Source: an uncultured Burkholderiaceae bacterium
GTDB taxonomy: Bacteria > Pseudomonadota > Gammaproteobacteria > Burkholderiales > Burkholderiaceae
Direction: 5' to 3'
Assembly: GCA_937862905.1 (NCBI GenBank)
Contig: CALMCL010000015.1
Span: 1-54,169 of the forward strand
DNA: 54,169 bases
In this document: one piece after another, positions 1 through 8,057 of the stretch
Numbering within the stretch: the first letter of the stretch is position 1
Layout of the letters: every line of letters starts with the position of its first letter
Position numbers and translations under genes: made by a program
The notes under the pieces: generated by a model
Told to the model about the DNA's origin: nothing
Database searches by the model: none
The model's input: only the letters and a program-made list of their open reading frames with translations

Positions 1-1001
1 TTCACGCCGGCATAGCCGATGGCGGCAAGGATGCGGCCCAAATTGGGGTCGCTGGCGTAAAAGGCGGTTTTGACCAAAGGAGAATGCGCAACGCTGTAGG
101 CGATGCGCTTGGCTTCGGCGTAGTTTTCAGCTTGTTCAACGACGATGCTCATGAATTTGGTGGCGCCTTCGCCATCGCGCACGATGAGTTGGGCGAGTTC
201 GGTGGCCGTGGCTTGCAGGGCGGTGGCGAACAGTTCAAAATCGGCCGTGCCTTGTTCAAGCATGACACCGCTTTGACCTGTGGCCATGACGATGAATGAG
301 TCATTGGTTGAGGTGTCGCCGTCGATGGTGATGCTGTTGAATGAGCCGTCAGCGATGGTTTTGGTGAGGGCGTCTAAATCGGTTTGAGCGATGCCTGCAT
401 CGGTGGCGAGGTAGCCGAGCATGGTGGCCATGTTCGGTTTAATCATGCCCGCACCTTTGGAAATGCCGGTGAGTGTGATGGTTTTGCCTTGTAAGGTGAT
501 TTGCTTGGACACTGCTTTGGGCAAGGTGTCGGTGGTCATGATGGCTTGCGCGGCGTTGTACCAATTGTCTTCTTTTAAATTGGCGATGGCCGCAGGCAGA
601 CCCGCGAGCAGGCGATCCATGGGCAGGTGTTCAAGGATCACGCCCGTGGAAAATGGCAGCACTTGTTCGTCTTTGAAACCCAGCAATTGTGCCAATTCAG
701 CACATGTTTTTTCCGCGTTGGCCAAACCCAGTGCACCTGTGCCTGCATTGGCGCAGCCTGTGTTGACCACCAAGGCGCGGATGCTGTCGCGTTGCGCCAA
801 ATGGGCTTTGCACACGCGCACAGGCGCGGCGCAGAAGGCGTTGGTGGTGAACACGCCTGAAACGGATGTGCCTTCGGCGAGGCGAATCACCAACACGTCT
901 TTTTTGTCGGCTTTGCGAATGCCGGCTTGGGCGAAACCAAGTTCAACGCCTGCGACGGGGTGGAGTTGTTCAGCATGGATGCTGGGGAAATTGACTGCCA
1001 T
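1..1001 (-). CDS. argJ: Bifunctional glutamate N-acetyltransferase/amino-acid acetyltransferase ArgJ (3' end cut by window edge)
   Basis: ArgJ moves the acetyl group from N-acetylornithine to glutamate in cytoplasmic arginine biosynthesis, and in bifunctional forms also acetylates glutamate from acetyl-CoA. The minus-strand frame opens at ATG 1001-999 ([10 protein letters not shown]) and runs 333 codons off the left edge without a stop; the family is about 400 residues, so roughly 70 C-terminal residues lie outside. The autocleavage site KPNMATML is present with the nucleophile Thr near residue 193, preceded by GISKGAGMI. The substrate-loop motif NTGCANAGTG is near residues 80-89. The oxyanion-hole segment reads STGVIL where I recall STGVIG as usual, a small deviation. 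argB, another gene of this pathway, lies 37 kb away, so arginine genes are dispersed here. The next gene upstream on this strand (DUF3025) ends 52 bp away and may be co-transcribed. Confidence 0.95.
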   Translation of the reverse strand, partial: MAVNFPSIHAEQLHPVAGVELGFAQAGIRKADKKDVLVIRLAEGTSVSGVFTTNAFCAAPVRVCKAHLAQRDSIRALVVNTGCANAGTGALGLANAEKTCAELAQLLGFKDEQVLPFSTGVILEHLPMDRLLAGLPAAIANLKEDNWYNAAQAIMTTDTLPKAVSKQITLQGKTITLTGISKGAGMIKPNMATMLGYLATDAGIAQTDLDALTKTIADGSFNSITIDGDTSTNDSFIVMATGQSGVMLEQGTADFELFATALQATATELAQLIVRDGEGATKFMSIVVEQAENYAEAKRIAYSVAHSPLVKTAFYASDPNLGRILAAIGYAGV

Positions 1002-1053
1002 GATGTGCCTTTAAGGAATGAGGTGGCGGTTGTATGCGCAGGCTGAGAGGATC

Positions 1054-1899
1054 TCACTCACCCTGCGTGGATGTCTGTAAACGCATTCGCCCACTGCGAA
1101 ACACGCGTTCGTCATTGTAAAACGTTTCGTCCGCATTGTCCGCCCAAAAATGCGGTACGCCGAGCATCGGCAGTGGGCAAAAATCACGCGGGTTGATGTC
1201 CCATGCTTGAATCTGTTGTGCCAAAATCGCGTCCAGTGCAAGCAAACGCGCTGCTGGTGGCAATGAAAACCAATCCGCATCGACTTGCATCACCCATGTG
1301 TGGGCACAAATCGCCTTGCGCGGTGCGGTGAGCTTTTCCATGAGCGCATGGCCGAAAGCGTGCAGCACGGCTTTCGCATCGGCGCGGGGCGTGAATGGAT
1401 CATCCCAATCCACACGCGAGGCGATCAGCGCATGGTGCCAATCAAAAGCACGCAGCGCATGGCCAATGTGGGGGTCACTCACCACCAAAAGGGCCGCATT
1501 TTCATCGAACAGCGTCAGGGCGTCGCGTGCCATCCCGCGTGTGTGTTGCACGCCGAAGTGTTTGAGCTGTTCAGCTTGACGTTGATTGAGCACTGCTTTG
1601 GTTTTGGGAAAGGTCAACCAGATGCATGCGTTGAAGAAATCATGCAAATTTAAGCGAGTCGGCACACCGCCTGTGGCCGCAATGTGTGCCTCATACGCCT
1701 CACCCTCGGGCAGGTCATCTTGCGGGATGAAATGCAAGGGTTTTCCCGCGCCCGTCACAGATGAGGTGCCCGCAAGGCACTGATTGAGTGCGGCCATTAA
1801 ATCTGCACTGCCGGCCAGCTCCGCACGTTCTGAGATGTGCGCCAACCATGGGGCATGCCAATCAATTTGGCGCTGTTCGGATTCTGAAAGTCCACTCAC
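1054..1899 (-). CDS. DUF3025 domain protein
   Basis: This 281-residue protein belongs to the proteobacterial DUF3025 family, whose function I do not know. The family core is visible: an FFNACIWLTFPKTKAVLN segment around residues 87-104, then RDALTLFDENAALLV and a SDP..HALRAFDWHHAL segment. There is no signal peptide or membrane segment, so it is probably cytoplasmic. The start at 1899 lies 3 bp after the stop of trmL (1903), which points to translational coupling in a trmL-DUF3025 unit. The family name rests on recalled consensus; no activity should be read into it. Confidence 0.8.
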   Translation of the reverse strand: MSGLSESEQRQIDWHAPWLAHISERAELAGSADLMAALNQCLAGTSSVTGAGKPLHFIPQDDLPEGEAYEAHIAATGGVPTRLNLHDFFNACIWLTFPKTKAVLNQRQAEQLKHFGVQHTRGMARDALTLFDENAALLVVSDPHIGHALRAFDWHHALIASRVDWDDPFTPRADAKAVLHAFGHALMEKLTAPRKAICAHTWVMQVDADWFSLPPAARLLALDAILAQQIQAWDINPRDFCPLPMLGVPHFWADNADETFYNDERVFRSGRMRLQTSTQGE

Positions 1900-1902
1900 C
1901 GC

Positions 1903-2373
1903 TTATTGCCCACCTGCAAAACCACATTGCCGCCATGCTTCATAAACAATGATGGCCGCTGTGTTGGACAAATTTAAGCTGCGGTTGTTTGGCATCATGG
2001 GCAAGCGGATGCGCTGCGTCAAAGGGAAAAAATCACGCACATGGTCGGGTAGGCCGCTGGTTTCAGAGCCAAAAATAAACCAGTCGTTGGCTTGAAAACG
2101 TGTTTCCGACAGCACGTGCGAGCCTTTGGTGGTCAAGGCAAACATCCGTGCGGCTTCGGGTTGCGCGGTGGTGATGAAATCCAGCCAGTCTTCGTACACT
2201 TTCAAATCAGAAAACTCATGGTAATCCAACCCTGCGCGGCGCATGCGTGCATCATCCAGTGGGAAACCAAGCGGTTTGATGAGGTGAAGTTGTGCGCCAG
2301 TGTTGGCGCACAAGCGGATGATGTTGCCGGTGTTGGGTGGGATTTCGGGCTGAACGAGGACGAGATTGAACAT
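1903..2373 (-). CDS. trmL: tRNA (cytidine/uridine(34)-2'-O)-methyltransferase TrmL
   Basis: TrmL (YibK) is a SAM-dependent SPOUT methyltransferase that 2'-O-methylates the wobble nucleotide of certain leucine tRNAs. The 156-residue length is typical of this minimal, dimeric SPOUT enzyme. Diagnostic motifs appear in order: PEIPPNTGNIIRLCANTG at residues 9-26, FGSETSGLP in the middle, and MPNNRSLNLSNTAAIIVYEAWRQ-type sequence near the C-terminus, which forms the trefoil-knot SAM pocket. The gene sits 21 bp downstream of the TPR/glycosyltransferase-like gene and 3 bp upstream of the DUF3025 gene, all on the minus strand. Confidence 0.96.
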   Translation of the reverse strand: MFNLVLVQPEIPPNTGNIIRLCANTGAQLHLIKPLGFPLDDARMRRAGLDYHEFSDLKVYEDWLDFITTAQPEAARMFALTTKGSHVLSETRFQANDWFIFGSETSGLPDHVRDFFPLTQRIRLPMMPNNRSLNLSNTAAIIVYEAWRQCGFAGGQ

Positions 2374-2394
2374 GTGTGGCGTTTTTCTAAGGGG

Positions 2395-3741
2395 TTAAGC
2401 GTTGGGTGAGGTCAGCAAAGTACTCAGTTGTTGCACCACACTGCGCCAATCGCCAATCATGGGTTGACGGACGATGGTGGTGCGCGGGTACCACGGCGAT
2501 TGCGTTTCATTGTTCATGTGTCGCCAATCGAGTGCGCGACTGGCCATGAAATACACGGGTTTGCCGATGGCGGCGGTGAGGTGCGTCATGTATGAATCAA
2601 TGCTGACCACGGCTTCGAGCTGATTGACAATGGCCGCCGTGTCATCAAAAGTGGCATCCTCGCTGACGATGGAGCAGATTTGGTCTAAACCAGAGGCGCG
2701 AAACTCTTCCAGCGCCAAACCACGTTGCATGATGACCCAATGGATGTCGGGCAGGCCAAACAACGGCAGTAGCGTCGCCAAAGGCACACTGCGTGTGCCT
2801 GCATCTGCGGTGTCGCTGTACCATGAAATGCCAATGCAACGTTTGCCTGCAGCGCGCGCTTGAATGGTTTGAACCGTTTGATTGGCCCAATCCGATGAGG
2901 GTGCTGTCAAATAATGGTCTTGCGACATGAAGCCGTGTTGGGGCTGAAGGTAAGCACACAGTCCAAATGGATCCGTCCAAAAGTCAAATTCGTGCCTTTC
3001 ATGGTGTTCGATCACTTCCAAATTCGCACATGAACGGAGCAAGCCATGAATGCGTGGATTGCCCATCAGTCCCAAAACACGCGCCGCCCCCATGTCTTTG
3101 AGTGCTTTGACATAGCGGCAAAATTGCATGAAATCACCATAACCACCCATGGGGCAAATCAAAATGGTTTTGCCTGCGACCGACTCCCCTTCCCAATACT
3201 TTTCAATGTCCCAGCCGTTGTTTAACATGTCGGTGCGGTAAGTGCGCACCATATTGCGGCTGGCATGGTGTTGGTAGTTGCGCATGCCCTCATCGACCAG
3301 ACCCGCACTCATTTGCAATGTACCCAGCATGTAGCGAGCATAAGGGTCATTGGGGTGTGCCGCGCAAACCTTGCTTTGGCTGTCGATGGCATGATCGTAC
3401 ATGGCCAAGCTACCGTACAGCCCTGCCAGCCATGATTGAGTGGTGGGTGAGTCCGTTTGTGAGCATTGTTGAATGTGTGCTTCGGCCAAATCGGGTAAGC
3501 CCAGTTGCACACAGCAGGTCACCAGTGCAGATAGGGCGTAAGCATGGTTGGGTTCTTGTTTCAAAATCCGACTGCATGCACCCAGAGCGGGCGCGAATTG
3601 CATTTGCGCAGACATGATCAAGGCATAAATGTACAGCAAATGCACGTTGTTGGGATCCAGCAGCAATGCTGCTTTGGCCTCTTTTTCGGCCAAGGCATAA
3701 TTTTTTTGGCGGTACAACTGGGTGATGTCTTCAGCGTTCAT
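2395..3741 (-). CDS. TPR protein with C-terminal glycosyltransferase family 9/41-like domain
   Basis: The open frame extends upstream to 3876, but its first 45 residues look non-coding and run into the 3' flank of comF, so I take ATG 3741 (MNAEDITQLYRQ), giving 448 residues. Residues about 1-170 form tetratricopeptide repeats (YALAEKEAKAALLLDPNN, FAPALGACSRILKQEPNH). The second half resembles a GT-B glycosyltransferase: ILICPMGGYGDFMQFCRYV as the N-terminal nucleotide-sugar lobe motif, and near the C-terminus DTAAIVNQLEAVVSIDSYMTHL..AIGKP, the usual D-T..D...H..A..GKP signature. Such proteins are thought to glycosylate proteins or surface polymers; acceptor and donor are unknown here. No sugar-nucleotide or surface-polysaccharide genes are adjacent. 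Confidence 0.75.
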   Translation of the reverse strand: MNAEDITQLYRQKNYALAEKEAKAALLLDPNNVHLLYIYALIMSAQMQFAPALGACSRILKQEPNHAYALSALVTCCVQLGLPDLAEAHIQQCSQTDSPTTQSWLAGLYGSLAMYDHAIDSQSKVCAAHPNDPYARYMLGTLQMSAGLVDEGMRNYQHHASRNMVRTYRTDMLNNGWDIEKYWEGESVAGKTILICPMGGYGDFMQFCRYVKALKDMGAARVLGLMGNPRIHGLLRSCANLEVIEHHERHEFDFWTDPFGLCAYLQPQHGFMSQDHYLTAPSSDWANQTVQTIQARAAGKRCIGISWYSDTADAGTRSVPLATLLPLFGLPDIHWVIMQRGLALEEFRASGLDQICSIVSEDATFDDTAAIVNQLEAVVSIDSYMTHLTAAIGKPVYFMASRALDWRHMNNETQSPWYPRTTIVRQPMIGDWRSVVQQLSTLLTSPNA

Positions 3742-3809
3742 TGTGGCTTTCGCAAGTGAGGGCCGTCGCGGCGGGTGGCATGTGAGCCATTGACCACACG
3801 GTATGATCG

Positions 3810-4571
3810 CTATTTTACTTTGCGCCCACGTGCCAACACAAGCGCATCGACGCTTTTCGCGCCCGCTTCCAAGCAAACACGTGCCAGCTCATTCAGCGTT
3901 GCGCCCGTGGTGTACACATCATCAATCAGCAACACCTGTTGCCCCGTAAAATCACAGGCGGCCGCAAAGGCGTTTTTAATTTGTTGGCGGCGTTGCTCAG
4001 GGGCGCTTGAGACTTGTAAATGGGCGTGATGCAAGCGAATCACCGCGTTGGCTTGAATTTGGGGTGGATTGAGCCACAGTCTTTGAACATCGACCTGCCG
4101 CACAATGTGCAACAAAGGCACAAAACCGCGCATGTGGGTCAAGCCATCGAACTGTGGCACAGGCACAATCACATCAGGGCGCAGGTGTTGTGCGTACAAG
4201 GTCAACGCCGCATGTAGCATGTCTGCGAGCACGGGGGCGGCGTGCAGCATATTGTGGAATTTATAATTCAAAATCAAATGCTGCATCACCGAGTGATAAT
4301 CGGCGAAGGCAAACACATAACGCAAGGCAGGGGGTGACTGCATGCACGGCAAACACAACGCATCATCGGTCATCAACATCACGGCACACTGTCCGCAGCG
4401 GTGAACATTCAGCCCCGTCAGTTTGTCGGCGCAGGGTGCGCACAGCCTCGGGGAAAAAGCACATGCCGCACCCGAGCCGCCGCAGTACACACAGCCGCCG
4501 ACCCAGCGTGCCAGTTGGTTGCGGACGCGTATCGTTTGGGTGCGTGACCATGTTAGAATGTGGTTTTCCAT
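3810..4571 (-). CDS. ComF family phosphoribosyltransferase-like protein
   Basis: ComF-family proteins have a type I phosphoribosyltransferase fold and are linked to DNA uptake in competent bacteria. I choose ATG 4571 (MENHILTWSR), since the longer frame to 4598 would overlap the divergent gene starting at 4591; the product is then 253 residues. The N-terminus holds paired CxxC knuckles (CVYCGG, CAPC, CGQC, CLPC) expected to bind zinc. The PRPP loop is clear near the C-terminus as VLLIDDVYTTGATLNE, preceded by the family segment EQRRQQIKNAF. Other competence genes are not in the window, so a role in uptake is inferred from family only. The start codons of this gene and the divergent BioC-like gene are 19 bp apart, so their promoters must overlap each other's coding sequence. 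Confidence 0.88.
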   Translation of the reverse strand: MENHILTWSRTQTIRVRNQLARWVGGCVYCGGSGAACAFSPRLCAPCADKLTGLNVHRCGQCAVMLMTDDALCLPCMQSPPALRYVFAFADYHSVMQHLILNYKFHNMLHAAPVLADMLHAALTLYAQHLRPDVIVPVPQFDGLTHMRGFVPLLHIVRQVDVQRLWLNPPQIQANAVIRLHHAHLQVSSAPEQRRQQIKNAFAAACDFTGQQVLLIDDVYTTGATLNELARVCLEAGAKSVDALVLARGRKVK

Positions 4572-4590
4572 TTGTGCATCATACCACGCC

Positions 4591-5430
4591 ATGCCCACGC
4601 CTCAAAAACCAACCTCAGCCCTGCCCAGCATCCCCGCCGCCCTCGTGCATTATGTTGCGCGTGGCTTGATTGAGCGCAGTGTGTCAATTAAAATTTTACC
4701 TGCCTTGATGCGCGAAATCAGCCTTGCACCTTTGCCGCCAGAAGCTTTTGTCAGCGAAGGTTTAAATGCGCCGCTGTCACAATGGCAACTCAATGCCCAC
4801 CGTGAGGCACCCTCTTTGTTTTCGCGCTTAAAAAAGACCTTAAACGTGGGCGCACAAGTGAACCCCATCACATGGGCACAGTTGACTGCACACGCGCCCC
4901 ACCAGCCTGCCGCACAATTGGTGTTTGCACCGCTCGTGTTGGAGGCTTCCGAGGATGTGTTAAACGATTTTGAGCTTTTCCCAAAATGGTTTGCCGATGA
5001 AGGTGTGTTGTTGTTTGCAACTTTTGCGGCGGGTGGCTTACCCGAGTTGGTCAACGCGCAACCCGAATGGCTTGAGCTGCTCGCCCATTGGCCGAACATC
5101 ATGGATGCGGGCGCGCGTTTACAAGTGTTGCATTTTGGCTTGCCGGTGTTGGACGTCGAGTCTGTGCCCTTGACGTATGCCGATTGCGCCACAATGTGGC
5201 ATGACATCAATGCCCTGTTGCCACAATTGAGGGGCATGGATGGGGCGGCACGTGAGGTCTGGCGTGGAAAATTGCAGCAGCTTTTTGATCAAGGCTTACG
5301 CGAACTCAGCTTACAGGTGCTGTATGGTCAGGTTTGGCAAGTCCGCGCATCAAAGCCATTGTCGGGCACGCACACGGTGTCGCTCGAAAGCCTAACTTCG
5401 CAACTTGAACAACGGAGAACTTATAAATGA
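4591..5430 (+). CDS. BioC-like methyltransferase-fold protein without recognisable SAM motif I
   Basis: The start is ATG 4591 (MPTPQKPTSALP), giving 279 residues. The C-terminal half follows the BioC pattern closely: LVFAPLVLEA (compare the family's SNLaLhW strand), DEGVLLFATFAAGGLPEL (compare GGLLlFsTfGPDTL), and HFGLPVLDVESVPLTY (compare GF.dPVMDmE..tLTY). BioC methylates the malonyl thioester that primes biotin synthesis, and BioC-like genes next to comF are common in betaproteobacteria. However, the glycine-rich D.GcGtG loop that binds SAM is absent from the first 120 residues. The protein is therefore either a catalytically dead paralogue or a much diverged enzyme, so I give no gene symbol. 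It overlaps the following sco gene by 4 bp (ATGA), so the two are translationally coupled. Confidence 0.72.
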   Translation: MPTPQKPTSALPSIPAALVHYVARGLIERSVSIKILPALMREISLAPLPPEAFVSEGLNAPLSQWQLNAHREAPSLFSRLKKTLNVGAQVNPITWAQLTAHAPHQPAAQLVFAPLVLEASEDVLNDFELFPKWFADEGVLLFATFAAGGLPELVNAQPEWLELLAHWPNIMDAGARLQVLHFGLPVLDVESVPLTYADCATMWHDINALLPQLRGMDGAAREVWRGKLQQLFDQGLRELSLQVLYGQVWQVRASKPLSGTHTVSLESLTSQLEQRRTYK

Positions 5431-6050
5431 ACGCAATCATGACGGGGCGCATGACCTTATTGTCGGCCTTCAAAGCGATGGGCTTGGCCCTCACCTGTGC
5501 GATCGTTTTGGGCGCATGCCGACCCTCTCCTCAACTCCTCAATCAAAATGTGACCGGCTCAGGCTACGCGACTCAAGTGGAGCTCAAAAACGCCAGTGGT
5601 GGCACGGTACAACTCAGCGCACCCGCGCCGAATCAAGTCACAGCGTTGTTTTTTGGCTTCACGCAATGTCCAGATGTGTGTCCGACCACGTTGGGCACAA
5701 TGAAATTGGTCAAGCAAGAGTTGATTAAAAATAAAGCAGATGCCGATCGTCTGCGCATCGTTTTTGTCAGCATCGACCCCGAGCGAGACACGCCAGAAGT
5801 CTTAAAAGCCTATGCTGCGGCATTTGACCCCGCCGTGATCGGTGCATACACCAGCCCAGACAACACACAAAAAATTGCCAAGGATTTCAACATCGTCTAT
5901 GAAAAAGTAGGCACTGGGCCATTCTACACAATGAATCACAGTGCAAACGCCTACTTGATCGACAGCGAAGGCCGCACCCGTGTGTCCATTCCTTACGGCA
6001 CAACCGCCCCAATCATTGCACACGATGTGCAACAACTGCTTAACCCTTAA
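5427..6050 (+). CDS. SCO1/SenC family copper-binding lipoprotein
   Basis: Sco proteins deliver copper to the CuA centre of cytochrome c oxidase or act as thiol reductases for it, on the periplasmic face of the inner membrane. The 207-residue product has a hydrophobic signal with lipobox LGAC (Cys31), so it is probably a lipoprotein. The copper ligands are complete: CPDVC (Cys81 and Cys85) and the distal His171 in YTMNHSANAYLID. FVSIDPERDTPEVL is the usual thioredoxin-fold strand of the family. The start overlaps the stop of the BioC-like gene by 4 bp. No oxidase genes are in the window. Confidence 0.93.
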   Translation: MNAIMTGRMTLLSAFKAMGLALTCAIVLGACRPSPQLLNQNVTGSGYATQVELKNASGGTVQLSAPAPNQVTALFFGFTQCPDVCPTTLGTMKLVKQELIKNKADADRLRIVFVSIDPERDTPEVLKAYAAAFDPAVIGAYTSPDNTQKIAKDFNIVYEKVGTGPFYTMNHSANAYLIDSEGRTRVSIPYGTTAPIIAHDVQQLLNP

Positions 6051-6233
6051 CCACTAAACACTACCCACAAACACCAAATGATCATTTGGGCTGCTTTATA
6101 AAATGACCACCATGTGGCATCGGTGAATGGGATCACTGAATGGTATCGGTGAGCGCCCATGTGACCCACGCTTTGTCTCACCTTTAAACGGTGGTCGGCC
6201 AGCAAGTGCTGCTTTGCTTTTCCCTCACCTTGC

Positions 6234-6776
6234 TTAAGCGTTCGCCAATTGCAATGTGTCCACCACGATTGAATGTGCGTCCTGCGCATCGCTCAGCCAC
6301 ACTTCACCATCTTGGATGGAATATTGCAATTGCATGTTGCGCTTTGCCATGGCCGTCAATGCGCTGGTGTCGGGTAAATTGAACACCGACACTTTGGACA
6401 AGGACTTGACCTTGCTTTCATTGTCCTTCCACCACATGTCGGCGATGTTGCCACCGTATAAATACACCATCACCTCATTTGAACGACCGCACGCCTTGCG
6501 GATGCGCCGTTCATCGGGCAAACCCACATCGATCCACGTCAGAATATCACCCGTGTAATCGATGTGCCACAGATCGGGTTCATCGTCGACCGACAGCCCT
6601 TTGGCAAAGACCAAACGCTCATGCGCATGTCGCGCAAAGGCAAAAATCCGCACCATCATGCGCTCCTCCGTCTCAGAGGGGTGTTGCGCCACCGTCAAAC
6701 TGTGGGTTTCGTAATAATGTCGATCCATGTCAGCGATCGCCAGTTCAACCTTAAAAATCGTGTGCTTAAGAGCCAT
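6234..6776 (-). CDS. yaeQ: YaeQ family protein
   Basis: The start is ATG 6776 (MALKHTIFKVEL), giving 180 residues, the usual length for YaeQ; the longer frame to 6797 would need a TTG start. Family segments seen are TIFKVELAIADMDRHYY at the N-terminus, HPSETEERMMVRIFAFA, and ERIRKACGRSNEVMVYLYGG-type sequence in the middle. YaeQ has a PD-(D/E)xK-nuclease-like fold but no established biochemical role; in E. coli it was picked up through suppression of rfaH haemolysin phenotypes. The 3' end faces the convergent sco gene across 183 bp. I see no clear U-tract terminator in that gap. Confidence 0.92.
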   Translation of the reverse strand: MALKHTIFKVELAIADMDRHYYETHSLTVAQHPSETEERMMVRIFAFARHAHERLVFAKGLSVDDEPDLWHIDYTGDILTWIDVGLPDERRIRKACGRSNEVMVYLYGGNIADMWWKDNESKVKSLSKVSVFNLPDTSALTAMAKRNMQLQYSIQDGEVWLSDAQDAHSIVVDTLQLANA

Positions 6777-6822
6777 AAATAATTGCCAATAATTCAATCA
6801 ACTAATTCAATCAACTGAGTCA

Positions 6823-7551
6823 TCACTTGATGTCATCAATCAATGTGATGGTGAAGCGGCCCACCCAAGTTTCACCGACCGCTAAAGTTTTGGGTGTCAA
6901 CACCACAGGTTCAACACACAAAAAGCGTTGCCAATCGGCATGAGGGATGTCGTTCAAAAGGTGCTGTGCAGAGGGGTTCCACACCTGCCACGCATCATAG
7001 CCCTCTTGCGTCAAACGCACATTCATATTCGGTGAATACAAACGCACTTCAGGCGTGATGGCGTGCGCTTGATCGATCGCTGAGTGAGCGAGGTCTGCCG
7101 TTGCCAAGTCCAACACAGGCTGCTCCAACAAACCCTCAACGCGAGTTTGCAACACATCGCCCACCAGAAAATACGGGTGTACGCCGCCTGTCCACTCAAA
7201 CGCCGACTCACCGACATTGCGCACTTCAAAGTACATGTCGATGTGCTCATCTTCAATCGACGCATCCATGTTCAATTGCGCCCGATGCGGCCAATCGGCT
7301 CGCTCGGTCAACAACAGACTCGCCGACACGCACCCTTCCAGCATCGAAAACACTTGCCATTCCTGCGTGCGGGCAAACCCATGCTTGGTCAAAGTCCCCA
7401 ATGTGCCAAATTGTGGAAACAACACCGGCACACCGCCACGCGCGGGGGTGGGGGGTGGTTGAAGATCGGCTGGACAGTAAAAAATCTCTGTGCCCAACAG
7501 GTGAGCGCGGAGGATTTGACCGCCGAAGGTTTGGGCTTGAATGGTATTCAT
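6823..7551 (-). CDS. D-hexose-6-phosphate mutarotase (YeaD-like aldose epimerase)
   Basis: These cytosolic enzymes interconvert alpha and beta anomers of glucose-6-phosphate and related sugars. The 242-residue length is slightly short for the family (about 270-300). Characteristic motifs are RGGVPVLFPQFG at residues 38-49, HGFART just after, and WTGGVHPYFLVGD in the middle, which carries the catalytic histidine. VEPVVLTP near the end is the usual C-terminal strand. The gene abuts the stop of the exported protein upstream (stop at 7552, start at 7551), so both are probably on one transcript. Confidence 0.9.
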   Translation of the reverse strand: MNTIQAQTFGGQILRAHLLGTEIFYCPADLQPPPTPARGGVPVLFPQFGTLGTLTKHGFARTQEWQVFSMLEGCVSASLLLTERADWPHRAQLNMDASIEDEHIDMYFEVRNVGESAFEWTGGVHPYFLVGDVLQTRVEGLLEQPVLDLATADLAHSAIDQAHAITPEVRLYSPNMNVRLTQEGYDAWQVWNPSAQHLLNDIPHADWQRFLCVEPVVLTPKTLAVGETWVGRFTITLIDDIK

Positions 7552-7968
7552 TTATTTGCCTTCAATTAAAAAGCGAGGCCACGCGGTGTAAGGGTTGGTG
7601 TACGCCGCAACGGAGGCCAGCACGTCGCCATCAGTGCTTTTGTAAAAAAGGGCATTGCTGAACAGTGCACATTTACCATAGTTTAAGGAAAAATAAACCA
7701 TTTTAGATTGAGGTGAAACATCCACCTCCTTGACAACATCCATGCCTGTGAACCGGCCGCAGGTGGCTTCAATGCTTTCAAAGCTGCGCTGCAAATCGGC
7801 GGCGGACATATTGGCCAATTGCAAGGTCACTGAATTTGTTAAAAGTGTGCTGACAAATGACTGAGCCCCACTCTTTTTATAAGCACTTGCCGCATCCAGC
7901 AACACTTGAGGCGCCGCCAAACTTGCGGTGCTCCAAATCATTAACCCAGCCCATATCGTTTTTTTCAT
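7552..7968 (-). CDS. Hypothetical exported protein
   Basis: I do not recognise this 138-residue protein. It starts with a classical Sec signal peptide (MKKTIWAGLMIWSTASLAAP, likely cut after SLA), so it should be periplasmic or secreted. A strong ribosome binding site (GGGGGAA) precedes ATG 7968. The mature part is mixed helix and strand with two cysteines (ATCGRF and GKCALF) that could form a disulfide. It lies 89 bp downstream of zorD on the same strand and directly upstream of the mutarotase gene, so it marks the edge where the defence cluster meets housekeeping DNA. Whether it belongs to the defence cluster or to the ancestral chromosome cannot be told from sequence. Confidence 0.75.
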   Translation of the reverse strand: MKKTIWAGLMIWSTASLAAPQVLLDAASAYKKSGAQSFVSTLLTNSVTLQLANMSAADLQRSFESIEATCGRFTGMDVVKEVDVSPQSKMVYFSLNYGKCALFSNALFYKSTDGDVLASVAAYTNPYTAWPRFLIEGK

Positions 7969-8057
7969 CTGTTCCCCCTTTTTATTTCAGTTTGGTTATG
8001 ACTCTGTTGACTTTAAATTAAAGTAAAAAGCACAGCCAAAAAAAACTATAAAATTTG

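Noticed and set aside
421..1014. 197-codon plus-strand ORF at the window start
   Set aside because: It is antisense to argJ, whose minus-strand frame carries all ArgJ motifs; composition of the plus ORF is a shadow.
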